NCBI RefSeq assembly: GCF_018687535.1
Contig: NZ_CP061295.1
Location: forward strand, 186,001 to 250,000
Length of the DNA stretch: 64,000 bases
Source of the DNA: Polynucleobacter sp. MWH-S4W17
GTDB taxonomy: Bacteria > Pseudomonadota > Gammaproteobacteria > Burkholderiales > Burkholderiaceae
Direction of reading: 5' to 3'
Shown here: piece by piece, positions 16,664 to 25,710 of the stretch
Layout: every line of letters begins with the position of its first letter
Numbering within the stretch: the stretch's first letter is position 1
The notes under the pieces: generated by a model
What the model was told of the DNA's origin: nothing
What the model saw: the letters and a program-made list of their open reading frames with translations, nothing else
Databases searched by the model: none
Position numbers and translations under genes: made by a program

Positions 16664-19630
16664 ATGACATACGCTAATCCACAGACAGCAGGCCAACCAG
16701 CTGGAGCGAATAACCCAGGAATGAGTCCTGCAGGGGCGGTAAATCAAGCCCCTTCTGCCAGCTTTGTGGCTGGTGGTGTTGGTGGCACCCAGGCAACCCA
16801 ATTGTCTGATTACAAAATTATTCGCCGTAATGGTTCAGTTGTAGCGTTTGAGCCATCAAAAATTGCGATTGCAGTAACCAAGGCATTTTTAGCGGTTAAT
16901 GGTGGACAAGGCGCTGCATCAGCACGTGTTCGCGAACAAGTAGAGCAGTTGACCCACTCTGTTGTGCGCGCATTGTTGCGTAGCCGCCCAAATGGCGGAA
17001 CTTTCCACATCGAAGATATTCAAGACCAAGTTGAATTGGCTTTGATGCGTAGTGGTGAGCACAACGTTGCTCGTGCTTACGTCCTCTATCGTGAAAAGCG
17101 CAACCAAGAGCGCGCTGCTCAGCAAGAAGTTTCCCAAGAAGCACAAACTGCGAATCAAGCTGGCGAGTCTGGCATCAAGGTAACTGACAACGGTGTTGAG
17201 AAGTGGCTTGATATGGCTGCTTTGCGTACTGTGATTGAGGCAGCTTGCGAAGGTTTGGGTAATAACATTGATGCAACACCAATCATTACTGAAACCATCA
17301 AGAACTTGTACGACGGCGTACCAATGGCGCAGGTGTATGACTCTGCTATTTTGGCTTCCCGTACTTTGATTGAAAAAGATCCGGCCTATAGCCAAGTAAC
17401 AGCGCGTATTTTGATGCACGTGATTCGTAAAGAAATCTTTGGCAAGGAAGTATTGCAGGGCGATACGCAAGCCGAATACAGCACTTATTTTGCGAAGTAC
17501 ATCAATGAAGGTATCTCTGCTGAGTTGCTGGACCCACGCATGCGTGAGTTTGACTTGCCACGCTTGGCTGCAGCCTTGAACGCCAGCCGTGATTTGCAAT
17601 TCAACTATCTCGGCTTGCAAACTTTGTATGACCGCTATTTCTTGCACATTGAAGAGCGTCGTATTGAAATGCCACAGGCTTTCTTTATGCGCGTGGCAAT
17701 GGGCTTGTCTTTGAATGAGATGGATCGTGAGCGTCGTGCAATCGAGTTCTATGAAATCCTATCTACATTTGATTTCATGTCCAGCACACCAACATTGTTC
17801 AATTCAGCAACTACTCGCCCACAGCTTTCTAGCTGCTACTTGACGACAGTGGATGATGATTTGGATGGAATTTACGAAGCATTGAAAGAAAATGCTTTGT
17901 TGTCTAAGTTTGCCGGTGGTTTGGGCAATGACTGGACTAACGTTCGTGCGTTGGGAAGCCATATCAAAGGTACTAACGGTAAATCACAGGGTGTTGTGCC
18001 GTTCTTGAAAGTGGTGAACGACACTGCAGTTGCTGTTAACCAGGGTGGTAAGCGTAAAGGTGCGGTCTGCGCCTACTTGGAAACATGGCACTTAGATATC
18101 GAAGAGTTCTTGGAGTTGCGTAAGAACACTGGTGACGACCGTCGTCGTACCCATGATATGAATACCTCAAACTGGATTCCTGATTTGTTCATGAAGCGTG
18201 TAATGGAAGGTGGCGATTGGACTTTGTTCTCACCATCAAACACTCCAGATTTGCATGACAAATTCGGCAGAGCATTTGAAGAGGCTTATGTTGCCTATGA
18301 GCAAAAAGCGGATCGTGGTGAATTGAAGCCATTCCGCCGTATCCCGGCGCAACAGTTGTGGCGCAAGATGCTTGGCATGTTGTTTGAAACAGGTCACCCA
18401 TGGATTACTTTCAAAGATCCTTGCAACATTCGTAGTCCACAGCAGCATGTCGGTGTAGTTCACTCATCCAACCTCTGTACTGAGATCACCCTCAATACAA
18501 ACGAGACTGAAATTGCGGTTTGTAACTTGGGCTCTGTGAACTTAACGGCTCACATGACTACAGATGCCAACGGCAAGATGATTTTGGATCACGAGAAGCT
18601 CCAAAGAACTGTGCGTACTGCAATGCGCATGTTGGATAACGTGATTGATATCAACTACTACGCAGTTGCTAAAGCACGTAATTCGAACTTGAAGCACCGT
18701 CCAGTGGGCATGGGCATCATGGGCTTCCAGGATTGTTTGCATATGCAGCGTATTCCTTACGCTAGCGATGAGGCTGTGAAGTTTGCTGACTCTTCAATGG
18801 AAGCGGTTTGCTACTACGCATACCAAGCATCCAATGAATTGGCTGAAGAGCGTGGCGTTTACAGCACCTACAAAGGTTCCTTATGGGATCGCGGCATTCT
18901 CCCGCAGGATTCAGTAGCCATGTTGGCGGCCGAGCGCGGTGGTTACGTAGAGGTAGATAACTCTTCTACTATGGATTGGAGTGGTTTACGTGCACGCATC
19001 AAGCAATACGGTATGCGCAACTCCAATTGCGTGGCAATTGCGCCAACAGCAACGATTTCAAATATTATTGGTGTTTCAGCTTGTATCGAGCCTACATTCC
19101 AGAACTTGTTTGTGAAGTCGAACCTTTCAGGCGAATTCACAGTGGTAAATGAGTATTTGGTGCGTGATTTGAAAGATCGCGGTCTTTGGGATGAGGTGAT
19201 GATTGCCGACTTGAAGTACTTTGATGGCACATTGTCGAAAATTGACCGCATTCCGCAAGATTTGCGTGATTTGTATGCAACAGCCTTTGAAGTGGAGCCA
19301 AGCTGGTTGGTTGAGGCAGCATCCCGCCGTCAAAAGTGGATCGACCAAGCGCAATCACTCAACATTTACATGGGCGGCGCTTCCGGTAAGAAATTGGATG
19401 ACACTTACAAATTAGCTTGGTTACGTGGCTTGAAGACCACTTATTACCTCCGCACAATGGCTGCAACTCACGTTGAGAAATCAACTGTTACTAGCGGTCA
19501 GTTGAATTCGGTTTCTAGTGGTGGTGGCGTGAATGGTACTGATGCGGCAGCGGCGCAAGAATTAGATGGCCCAGCCTGCACAATGCGCCCAGGCGATGCT
19601 GGTTTCGAAGAATGTGAAGCATGCCAATAA
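16664..19630 (+). CDS. nrdA: Class Ia ribonucleoside-diphosphate reductase, alpha subunit
   Basis: A 988-residue catalytic subunit that reduces NDPs to dNDPs. After a disordered Pro/Gly/Ala/Gln-rich tail (1-47) comes an ATP-cone (about 50-145, IIRRNGSVVAFEPSKIAIAV) for dATP feedback. The catalytic barrel follows, with active-site Cys391 in SSCYLTT, and NLCTEI and CNLGSVNL further on. The C-terminal CxxC of FEECEACQ is the swinging redox pair reduced by thioredoxin/glutaredoxin. It is longer than E. coli NrdA (about 760), as is usual for this betaproteobacterial type. AGGAG lies before the ATG. It is followed after 43 bases by nrdB and probably NrdR-regulated. Confidence 0.96.
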   Translation: MTYANPQTAGQPAGANNPGMSPAGAVNQAPSASFVAGGVGGTQATQLSDYKIIRRNGSVVAFEPSKIAIAVTKAFLAVNGGQGAASARVREQVEQLTHSVVRALLRSRPNGGTFHIEDIQDQVELALMRSGEHNVARAYVLYREKRNQERAAQQEVSQEAQTANQAGESGIKVTDNGVEKWLDMAALRTVIEAACEGLGNNIDATPIITETIKNLYDGVPMAQVYDSAILASRTLIEKDPAYSQVTARILMHVIRKEIFGKEVLQGDTQAEYSTYFAKYINEGISAELLDPRMREFDLPRLAAALNASRDLQFNYLGLQTLYDRYFLHIEERRIEMPQAFFMRVAMGLSLNEMDRERRAIEFYEILSTFDFMSSTPTLFNSATTRPQLSSCYLTTVDDDLDGIYEALKENALLSKFAGGLGNDWTNVRALGSHIKGTNGKSQGVVPFLKVVNDTAVAVNQGGKRKGAVCAYLETWHLDIEEFLELRKNTGDDRRRTHDMNTSNWIPDLFMKRVMEGGDWTLFSPSNTPDLHDKFGRAFEEAYVAYEQKADRGELKPFRRIPAQQLWRKMLGMLFETGHPWITFKDPCNIRSPQQHVGVVHSSNLCTEITLNTNETEIAVCNLGSVNLTAHMTTDANGKMILDHEKLQRTVRTAMRMLDNVIDINYYAVAKARNSNLKHRPVGMGIMGFQDCLHMQRIPYASDEAVKFADSSMEAVCYYAYQASNELAEERGVYSTYKGSLWDRGILPQDSVAMLAAERGGYVEVDNSSTMDWSGLRARIKQYGMRNSNCVAIAPTATISNIIGVSACIEPTFQNLFVKSNLSGEFTVVNEYLVRDLKDRGLWDEVMIADLKYFDGTLSKIDRIPQDLRDLYATAFEVEPSWLVEAASRRQKWIDQAQSLNIYMGGASGKKLDDTYKLAWLRGLKTTYYLRTMAATHVEKSTVTSGQLNSVSSGGGVNGTDAAAAQELDGPACTMRPGDAGFEECEACQ

Positions 19631-19673
19631 GCGATTTGCTTATTGGTCAGAATAAAAGAATTAGGAGAAAGTT

Positions 19674-20861
19674 ATGTTGAATTGGGAAGAAGAAGTCGCT
19701 CCGGCACTAGCCAAGGCGAATCTTGCACCGCAACCGGTTGCAGTCGAGCCACAGCGCCCACAGGTGGATCAGGTTGCTCAAGTAGCCCCTCAAGTTGTTT
19801 CTGCCGGCCCATCACAAGCTGCTGCTGCAGTTAGTGGCGCCGCCTTGCGTGTTAATGCCGCTGACAAGCGCGTCATTAATGCCAAGACTGACGTTAATCA
19901 GTTGGTTCCATTTAAATATAAATGGGCTTGGGAGAAGTATTTAGCTGGTTGCGCAAATCACTGGATGCCACAAGAGATCAATATGAACCGCGATATCGCG
20001 CTTTGGAAAGATCCGAATGGCCTAACAGAGGATGAGCGTCGCATCATCAAGCGCAATCTGGGTTTCTTTACAACTGCAGATTCTTTGGCAGCAAACAACA
20101 TTGTTTTGGGTACTTATCGCCACATTACCGCTCCAGAATGCCGCCAATACCTATTGCGCCAGGCTTTTGAAGAGGCAATTCATACCCACGCGTACCAATA
20201 TATTGTTGAATCTTTGGGCTTAGATCAATCCGAAATCTTCAATGCGTACAACGAAATTGAATCTATTCGCGCGAAAGATCAGTTCTTAATTCCGTTTATT
20301 GATGTTTTAACTGACCCGAATTTTCAGACTGGCACATTAGAAAACGATCAAAAGTTACTCCGATCACTCATTGTTTTTGCTTGTGTGATGGAAGGTTTGT
20401 TCTTTTATGTTGGTTTTACGCAAATACTTGCAATGGGTCGTCAAAACAAAATGACGGGTGCTGCTGAGCAGTATCAATACATCCTTCGCGATGAGTCTAT
20501 GCACTGCAATTTCGGCATTGATTTGATAAACCAAATCAAGCTGGAGAACCCGCAGCTATGGACTTCCGAGTTCAAAGATGAGATCAAATCCATCTTCGAA
20601 AAAGCAGTCGAATTAGAGTACCGTTATGCCGAAGATACGATGCCTCGCGGAGTGCTCGGATTGAACGCTCCGATGTTCAAAGGGTACCTAAGATACATCT
20701 GTAATCGCAGATGTTTGCAAATAGGACTTGACGCGATGTTCCCAAATGAAGAGAATCCATTTCCATGGATGTCAGAAATGATTGATCTTAAGAAAGAAAG
20801 AAACTTTTTTGAGACACGCGTTATTGAGTATCAAACTGGCGGTGCGCTAAGTTGGGAGTAG
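19674..20861 (+). CDS. nrdB: Class Ia ribonucleoside-diphosphate reductase, beta subunit
   Basis: A 395-residue radical-generating subunit. Residues 1-60 are a low-complexity Ala/Pro/Gln/Val tail. The four-helix ferritin-like core starts near residue 75. The di-iron/tyrosyl-radical motif [13 protein letters not shown] corresponds to E. coli E115/H118/Y122, so the radical tyrosine is kept and this is class Ia rather than Ic. The later cluster [16 protein letters not shown] supplies the remaining Glu/His ligands. A strong AGGAG precedes the ATG. A terminator follows at 21007. Confidence 0.96.
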   Translation: MLNWEEEVAPALAKANLAPQPVAVEPQRPQVDQVAQVAPQVVSAGPSQAAAAVSGAALRVNAADKRVINAKTDVNQLVPFKYKWAWEKYLAGCANHWMPQEINMNRDIALWKDPNGLTEDERRIIKRNLGFFTTADSLAANNIVLGTYRHITAPECRQYLLRQAFEEAIHTHAYQYIVESLGLDQSEIFNAYNEIESIRAKDQFLIPFIDVLTDPNFQTGTLENDQKLLRSLIVFACVMEGLFFYVGFTQILAMGRQNKMTGAAEQYQYILRDESMHCNFGIDLINQIKLENPQLWTSEFKDEIKSIFEKAVELEYRYAEDTMPRGVLGLNAPMFKGYLRYICNRRCLQIGLDAMFPNEENPFPWMSEMIDLKKERNFFETRVIEYQTGGALSWE

Positions 20862-21192
20862 TAAGCAGTAAGTAAGCGCATAGCCGGCTAAATTGGAGAT
20901 TAGACGGTTGGATAGTTTAAGAAGTCAGCAAAAACAGACTCAAATCCGAAAACCCTTGCTCAAGGGTGTCTGGGCTATTCTCTCCATTTTTTCCAGCACA
21001 TTTAAGAAGCCGTTGTCCTTTGGGACCACGGCTTTTTTTCCAGGATTCATTAGCGTGCAGCACCTAGCATCAAGCCGCGCGCCGATGAATGGCTCGCTCG
21101 TCAGATCCAAAAGGTTGCAAAACCAGGCGGAAATGAGTGGTCGGGTCTTCTTAATGTAGTTTGTACTAATCCTCACGTGAAGGAGTATTAAT
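20862..21192. other. 331-base intergenic region between nrdB and the H1-like gene
   Basis: It holds a small 6-bp hairpin (20952-20967, no T-run) and the nrdAB terminator at 21007-21039. The H1-like gene's upstream region, with AAGGAG at 21180-21185, closes it. An open frame of 88 codons at 20893 has no homologue I know and crosses the terminator, so I do not call it. I see no RNA gene here. Confidence 0.6.
21007..21039 (+). terminator. Rho-independent terminator of nrdAB
   Basis: A 12-bp stem with one mismatch (AAGCCGTTGTCC 21007-21018 with GGACCACGGCTT 21023-21034), a 4-base loop TTTG and a T-run. Confidence 0.88.
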
Positions 21193-21500
21193 ATGGCAAT
21201 CGCCAAGAAAAAACCTGCTGCAAAGAAACCAGCTGCTAAGAAAAAAGTAGTTGCTAAGAAGCCTGCTGCTAAAAAAGTAGCTAAGAAGAAGCCTGCTGCT
21301 AAAAAAGTAGCTGCTAAAAAGCCAGCTGCTAAAAAAGTAGCTAAGAAGCGTCCTGCTGCTAAAAAAGCTGCTGCTAAGAAGCCTGCTGCTAAAAAAGTAG
21401 CTAAGAAGCGTCCTGCTGCTAAGAAGCCTGCTGCTAAAAAAGTAGCTCGTAAAGTAGCTGCTAAAAAGCCAGCTGCTAAAAAAGTAGCTCGTAAAGTAGC
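21193..21500 (+). repeat. Imperfect tandem repeats inside the H1-like gene
   Basis: Units such as CCTGCTGCTAAAAAAGTAGC recur with variation about every 24-36 bases and encode PAAKKVAKK. Such repeats can expand or contract by slippage, so array length may vary between strains. Confidence 0.85.
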
Positions 21501-21513
21501 AAAAAAAAAGTAA
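21193..21513 (+). CDS. Histone H1-like Lys/Ala-rich DNA-binding protein (0-frame product; full product needs a -1 frameshift)
   Basis: The 0-frame product is 106 residues made almost wholly of PAAKKVAKK-type units (Lys, Ala, Pro, Val, Arg), like the C-terminal tail of histone H1 and bacterial H1-like proteins (HctB, BpH1) that coat and compact DNA. It has no predicted fold. AAGGAG lies 7 bases before the ATG. The frame ends at TAA 21511-21513, straight after a run of nine A. The -1 frame then continues open to TAA 21636-21638 with the same composition and the tail NPAAAWPFPTGTRP, which I remember as the usual end of H1-like proteins in Burkholderiales. A shifted product would be 148 residues. 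Whether the truncation is real, regulated or an indel is open. Confidence 0.85.
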   Translation: MAIAKKKPAAKKPAAKKKVVAKKPAAKKVAKKKPAAKKVAAKKPAAKKVAKKRPAAKKAAAKKPAAKKVAKKRPAAKKPAAKKVARKVAAKKPAAKKVARKVAKKK

Positions 21514-21638
21514 GTAAGCCTGCTGCGAAGAAAGCGGGCTCTGCTGTAAAAAAGCCCGCGGCTAAGAAAGCTGCACCAGCGACTAGTGCGTTGAATCCTG
21601 CTGCTGCTTGGCCCTTCCCAACTGGCACACGTCCTTAA
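21504..21638 (+). other. Candidate -1 frameshift site (A_AAA_AAG, stop, stem-loop) and -1 frame tail of the H1-like protein
   Basis: In the 0 frame the codons read AAA AAG TAA. The heptamer A_AAA_AAG (21504-21510) is the same slippery sequence used in E. coli dnaX. After a 6-base spacer an 8-bp stem (AGCCTGCT 21517-21524 with AGCGGGCT 21533-21540, one G-U) forms. A competing 7-bp GC-rich stem pairs 21534-21540 with 21553-21559. The -1 frame from 21510 gives 42 codons, VSKPAAKKAG... to ...WPFPTGTRP, before TAA 21636-21638. Reading through would also result from one extra A in the A9 tract. Confidence 0.7.
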
Positions 21639-21656
21639 TTGGACGGGTGTTACTAG

Positions 21657-21686
21657 AAGGGGTCTCTCACGAGACCCCTTTTTTTA
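21657..21686 (+). terminator. Rho-independent terminator of the H1-like gene
   Basis: A 10-bp perfect stem (AAGGGGTCTC 21657-21666 with GAGACCCCTT 21671-21680), loop TCAC and a long T-run. It sits 18 bases after the -1 frame stop, which fits the gene ending at 21638 rather than 21513. Confidence 0.93.
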
Positions 21687-21736
21687 TTTCTGGATTATTA
21701 AACGAGTGATCCTAGGCCAGCTAGGACTGTTTTTGC

Positions 21737-22696
21737 TTAGAAGCTAAAGCCAAACGCCGCTTTAAATTGCTCAGTGATCTGATCTTTGCTCAATTGGTGA
21801 TTTTGTGGTCCCTGGTGGGTAATTTTGATTGAACCCATCAAACTAGCAAGTCGACCAGTGGTGTCCCAGTCCATGCCGTTTTCTAAACCAAACAGCAATC
21901 CACCGCGGAATGCATCTCCGCAACCTGTTGGATCTACTACTTTTGCAGCTGGTACCGGGGGAATGGCAATGCATTTACCCTCAAAGTAGATATCCGCACC
22001 TTCAGCACCTTTAGTAACGATCAGTGCCTTGACTCGCTCAGCCACTTTTGCCAAGCTCAAGCCCGTTCTTTGAGAAAGCATTTCTCCTTCATAGTCATTT
22101 ACCGCCAAGTAGCTAGCGATATCTACCAATTCCAGAAGCTCGGGACCATTAAACATTGGTAAACCTTGGCCTGGATCAAAGATAAAGGGAATATTGGCAT
22201 CGGCCAATTGATGGCAGTGCTCCCACATTCCTTGGCGACCGTCGGGCGCAACGATTCCTAATTTCACTGGACCTTTAGCGTTCTTGCTACGCTCAACCAC
22301 AACTGCCGAGACTTGGTTCAGGTGGGATTCCCCCATGGCGCCTGGATGGAAAGCAGTGATTTGGTTATTAGCTTGATCGGTGGTGATCATGGCTTGTGCG
22401 GTAAACGCTTGATCGATCTGGCGAATATGGCTCGCATCAATTTTGAGTTGCTCAAGGCGGCCCATGTAAGGCGCAGCATCACCACCCACTGTAGCCATGA
22501 TGATCGGATCGCCGCCCAAAAGATTGAGGTTGTAGGCAATATTGCCAGCGCAACCACCAAACTCGCGGCGCATAGTTGGCACCAAAAAGGCTACGTTCAG
22601 GATGTGAATCTGTTCGGGGAGGATCTGATCGGCAAATTTGCCTTCAAAGTTCATGATGGTGTCGTAGGCAATAGAGCCGCAGATCAAGCTAGCCAT
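21737..22696 (-). CDS. PfkB-family sugar/nucleoside kinase
   Basis: A 319-residue ribokinase-fold kinase. The N-terminal GG-type motif region reads FGGCAGNIAYNLNLLGG (about residues 46-62), and the C-terminal ATP/anion-hole motif DPTGCGDAFRGGLLFGL carries the catalytic Asp. Family members phosphorylate ribose, fructose, adenosine or related substrates; betaproteobacterial copies are usually annotated carbohydrate or adenosine kinase, and I cannot choose. It is the last gene of the minus-strand run aroQ-accB-accC-prmA, 52 bases after prmA, and the H1-like terminator faces it. Confidence 0.85.
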   Translation of the reverse strand: MASLICGSIAYDTIMNFEGKFADQILPEQIHILNVAFLVPTMRREFGGCAGNIAYNLNLLGGDPIIMATVGGDAAPYMGRLEQLKIDASHIRQIDQAFTAQAMITTDQANNQITAFHPGAMGESHLNQVSAVVVERSKNAKGPVKLGIVAPDGRQGMWEHCHQLADANIPFIFDPGQGLPMFNGPELLELVDIASYLAVNDYEGEMLSQRTGLSLAKVAERVKALIVTKGAEGADIYFEGKCIAIPPVPAAKVVDPTGCGDAFRGGLLFGLENGMDWDTTGRLASLMGSIKITHQGPQNHQLSKDQITEQFKAAFGFSF

Positions 22697-22748
22697 AAAT
22701 TACTTTCTTTATAAAAATTGGGTGTAAATGTGGTGTTTTTGAATTGAT

Positions 22749-24278
22749 TTAGGGGTAGAGCACTCGAACGCGATAGCCCGCAGCATTCGGTGGAAGAGAA
22801 ATAAGCAACTCAAGCTGCAGCGTTTCACTAGAAGGGATCCCCTTTTTTAAAAAATCAGGATGAGATTCTTGCCAAGCTTTGGGCAGCCACTCTTGTGGAG
22901 TGAATTGCAGTAATTTGATTTCAGATTCTTCTGCATCAGTCAAAGAAATTTCTAAATTTGGAGCTAAAACGGCAATAGCTAGACGATTTTTTATCTCCAC
23001 TTGCAACAGAGATTGATTTGCAGGGTTTTTAAGGCCCTCACGCGCGTTTTCTGGCGCAAGTGCGGCGGAAGTTATTTTCCATGCAGAAAAATCGCTCACA
23101 GTGCGATCTAGACATCCTAGTGCACGACAAAGTTTTGCATCGATACGTTGTAAAACATGAAACGCACTAACGGAAATGGAATTCGATGTCCCATCAATTC
23201 GTGGTGCTAATGCAGGAAGCAATGAATTTCTGGAGAGATGCTCTCCAAAAACTAGGAGCAGCAGAAGTAAGGCGGCTAGAAAGACGAACTTAAGACTTTT
23301 TTTTTGAGCAGGTGCAGCAAAAGTAGATTCAGAATGACTTTGCTTGTCCTTGTGTAAGGTGCCGTGCAAGCAAACCCAACCTTCACTCTCTTTCCAGACA
23401 GAGAGCTTGAGCCATTGGCTATAAGTAGCAATCACTTCTTCTGCTTGGCGGGCAAGTACACCAGATAAAACAATACGTCCGCCTATTTTCATCTTGTTGA
23501 CTAAGGCAGGAGCAAGAACTTGCAGTGGATTTGCCAGAATATTGGCCATCACGATGTCGTATTTGTTTTCAGCAGCCAATTCGAGCGCACCCTCGTTTGG
23601 AAGCACGAAGCGAATAGTGGTGTTGTTGATTTCTGCATTGCTACGAGCAGCTACCATCGCCTGTGGATCAATATCGGTGCCGATCACTGGCTTACAACCC
23701 AGCTTTGCGGCAGCAATTGCCAAAATGCCTGAGCCACAACCGTAATCCAAGAGACTTTGATTTTGTAAATGACTTTGTTGCTCAAGCCAAAGAAGGCATA
23801 AATGCGTGGTTGGGTGACTACCGGTGCCAAATGCGAGACCTGGATCAACTGCAAGGCAGATCGCATTGGGATCAGTCGGTGCATCGTGCCAAGATGGCAC
23901 TACCCAAATCCGCTCACCAATCTGAATGGGTGCAAATTGACTTTGGGTTAAGCGAACCCAGTCTTGCTCTTCGACTGTTTTTTCTTGGGGAGGTGCTAGA
24001 TGAAAGCCTGCCTCCTTAAGGGATGCGAGTAGTTCGGGAATAAATTCTGCGCTGCCTGAAGCATCAATCTCTGGATTAAAAAGCGCGGTTACTGCGGATC
24101 TATCCCAAGCCTGTACTTCTGGATGAAGCCCAGGCTCTCCATAAAGTGGGTTTTCGTCATAGCCACCAGCAGCATCATCTTCAACTGTGACGGACAGGGC
24201 ACCCAAATCCAAAAGCGCATCACCCAAAGGCTCGGCGGTTTCAGCAGCTACCGTGAATACCAGTTCACGATAAGACAT
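22749..24278 (-). CDS. prmA: Ribosomal protein L11 methyltransferase (PrmA) fused to a membrane-anchored DUF3426 domain
   Basis: A 509-residue chimera. Residues 1-308 are a whole PrmA, which trimethylates L11 using SAM: GTGSHPTT (151-158), SAM motif DYGCGSGILAIAA (178-190) and NILANPL (246-252). Residues 309-328 are a polar linker, 331-345 a Leu-rich transmembrane helix, and 350-509 match the C-terminal part of DUF3426 proteins (CRALGCLDRTVSDFSAW, later LQLELLISLP). DUF3426 proteins normally start with an MJ0042 zinc ribbon and are encoded next to prmA in betaproteobacteria. Here the ribbon is gone and the frames are joined. accC is 15 bases upstream. A sequencing indel is unlikely, because a whole segment is missing. 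Confidence 0.88.
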   Translation of the reverse strand: MSYRELVFTVAAETAEPLGDALLDLGALSVTVEDDAAGGYDENPLYGEPGLHPEVQAWDRSAVTALFNPEIDASGSAEFIPELLASLKEAGFHLAPPQEKTVEEQDWVRLTQSQFAPIQIGERIWVVPSWHDAPTDPNAICLAVDPGLAFGTGSHPTTHLCLLWLEQQSHLQNQSLLDYGCGSGILAIAAAKLGCKPVIGTDIDPQAMVAARSNAEINNTTIRFVLPNEGALELAAENKYDIVMANILANPLQVLAPALVNKMKIGGRIVLSGVLARQAEEVIATYSQWLKLSVWKESEGWVCLHGTLHKDKQSHSESTFAAPAQKKSLKFVFLAALLLLLLVFGEHLSRNSLLPALAPRIDGTSNSISVSAFHVLQRIDAKLCRALGCLDRTVSDFSAWKITSAALAPENAREGLKNPANQSLLQVEIKNRLAIAVLAPNLEISLTDAEESEIKLLQFTPQEWLPKAWQESHPDFLKKGIPSSETLQLELLISLPPNAAGYRVRVLYP

Positions 24279-24293
24279 GAGGCGCTTTCATCA

Positions 24294-25658
24294 TTAGGAT
24301 TTACCGCGACTCGCAGCTTGCTCTTCTAAGCGATGCTCTAAGTAGTGAATGCTGGTACCGCCTTCAATGAAGTTCGGATCTAGCATGAGCTCACGGTGGA
24401 GTGGAACGTTGGTTGTAATGCCGTCAATCACCATCTCAGAGAGCGCAATCTGCATACGGCGAATGGCTTGCTCACGAGTATTACCGTAAGAAATCAATTT
24501 ACCAATCATGGAGTCGTAGTTTGATGGCACCACGTAACCACTGTAAGCATGTGAATCAACCCGAATACCAGGGCCTCCAGGCATGTGGAATGAACCAATT
24601 TTGCCAGGGCTCGGGGTGAACTTGAATGGATCTTCAGCATTCAGACGGCACTCAATGGCATGACCACGGAAAACAATGTCTTTTTGGCGATAGCTGAGTT
24701 TCAGGCCAGCGGCAATACGAATTTGTTCCTGAACGATATCCACACCAGTAATCATTTCTGTCACTGGATGCTCTACCTGAACACGGGTATTCATCTCAAT
24801 GAAGAAGAATTCGCCATCTTCGTAGAGAAATTCAAAAGTACCGGCGCCACGGTAGCTAATCTTGCGACAGGCTTCTGCGCAACGCTCGCCAATTTTGGCG
24901 ATAAGACGACGATCAATGCCTGGTGCCGGTGCTTCTTCAATCACTTTTTGGTGGCGACGCTGCATAGAGCAATCGCGCTCACCCAACCAAATCGCATTGC
25001 CATGGGTGTCAGCCAAAATTTGAATCTCTACGTGGCGAGGTTTTTCTAAAAACTTCTCCATATAGACTTCTGGGTTACCAAAAGCACGGCCCGCTTCTTC
25101 TCGGGTCATATTGACAGCGTTGATCAGCGCAGCTTCAGTGTGAACCACTCGCATGCCACGACCGCCACCACCGCCAGCAGCTTTAATGATTACTGGATAA
25201 CCAACCTTTTTTGCTGTTGCAATAATCTCTTTTGGATTATCAGGAAGCGCGCCCTCTGATCCGGGTACGCAAGGGACACCAGCTTTAATCATGGCGCGTT
25301 TTGCGGAAACTTTGTCACCCATTAAGCGAATGGAAGCGGCTGTAGGACCAATAAAGGCAAAGCCAGATTTCTCAACCCGCTCTGCAAAGTCAGCGTTTTC
25401 AGAAAGGAAGCCATAACCAGGGTGAATTGCTTCTGCATCAGTAACTTCCGCTGCAGAAATAATCGCTGGCATATTCAGATAGCTGAGCGGAGATGGCGCT
25501 GGCCCGATACAAACAGCTTCATCAGCAAGTTTTACATACTTGGCTTCTTTATCTGCTGTGGAGTACACCACCACAGTTTTAATTCCCAACTCGCGGCATG
25601 CGCGTTGGATACGGAGAGCAATTTCTCCCCGATTGGCAATCAGAATCTTATCGAACAT
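24294..25658 (-). CDS. accC: Acetyl-CoA carboxylase, biotin carboxylase subunit
   Basis: A 454-residue ATP-grasp enzyme that carboxylates BCCP-biotin with bicarbonate and ATP. It begins [17 protein letters not shown], has the ATP glycine loop [11 protein letters not shown], catalytic region [14 protein letters not shown], and the C-terminal biotin-carboxylase domain. Length is typical (about 450). It sits 52 bases downstream of accB in the standard accBC order. Confidence 0.97.
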   Translation of the reverse strand: MFDKILIANRGEIALRIQRACRELGIKTVVVYSTADKEAKYVKLADEAVCIGPAPSPLSYLNMPAIISAAEVTDAEAIHPGYGFLSENADFAERVEKSGFAFIGPTAASIRLMGDKVSAKRAMIKAGVPCVPGSEGALPDNPKEIIATAKKVGYPVIIKAAGGGGGRGMRVVHTEAALINAVNMTREEAGRAFGNPEVYMEKFLEKPRHVEIQILADTHGNAIWLGERDCSMQRRHQKVIEEAPAPGIDRRLIAKIGERCAEACRKISYRGAGTFEFLYEDGEFFFIEMNTRVQVEHPVTEMITGVDIVQEQIRIAAGLKLSYRQKDIVFRGHAIECRLNAEDPFKFTPSPGKIGSFHMPGGPGIRVDSHAYSGYVVPSNYDSMIGKLISYGNTREQAIRRMQIALSEMVIDGITTNVPLHRELMLDPNFIEGGTSIHYLEHRLEEQAASRGKS

Positions 25659-25710
25659 GTCGGCTCTGAGTTAAATAGCAGTGAATTGGAATTGAGCTAA
25701 AGGTAGTCAA

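Noticed and set aside
16919-17647. 242-codon minus-strand open frame inside nrdA
   Set aside because: Fully inside nrdA, no homology that I can recognise, and biased codon composition of a shadow frame.
20893-21159. 88-codon open frame between nrdB and the H1-like gene
   Set aside because: It crosses the nrdAB terminator hairpin and shows no domain, so it is most likely chance.
21193-21500. Repeat array considered as a CRISPR or other regulatory array
   Set aside because: The repeats keep one reading frame, encode PAAKK units and have no constant repeat/spacer pattern.
21534-21559. GC-rich hairpin considered as a terminator for the short H1-like product
   Set aside because: No T-run follows; the true terminator with a 10-bp stem and long T-run is at 21657-21686.
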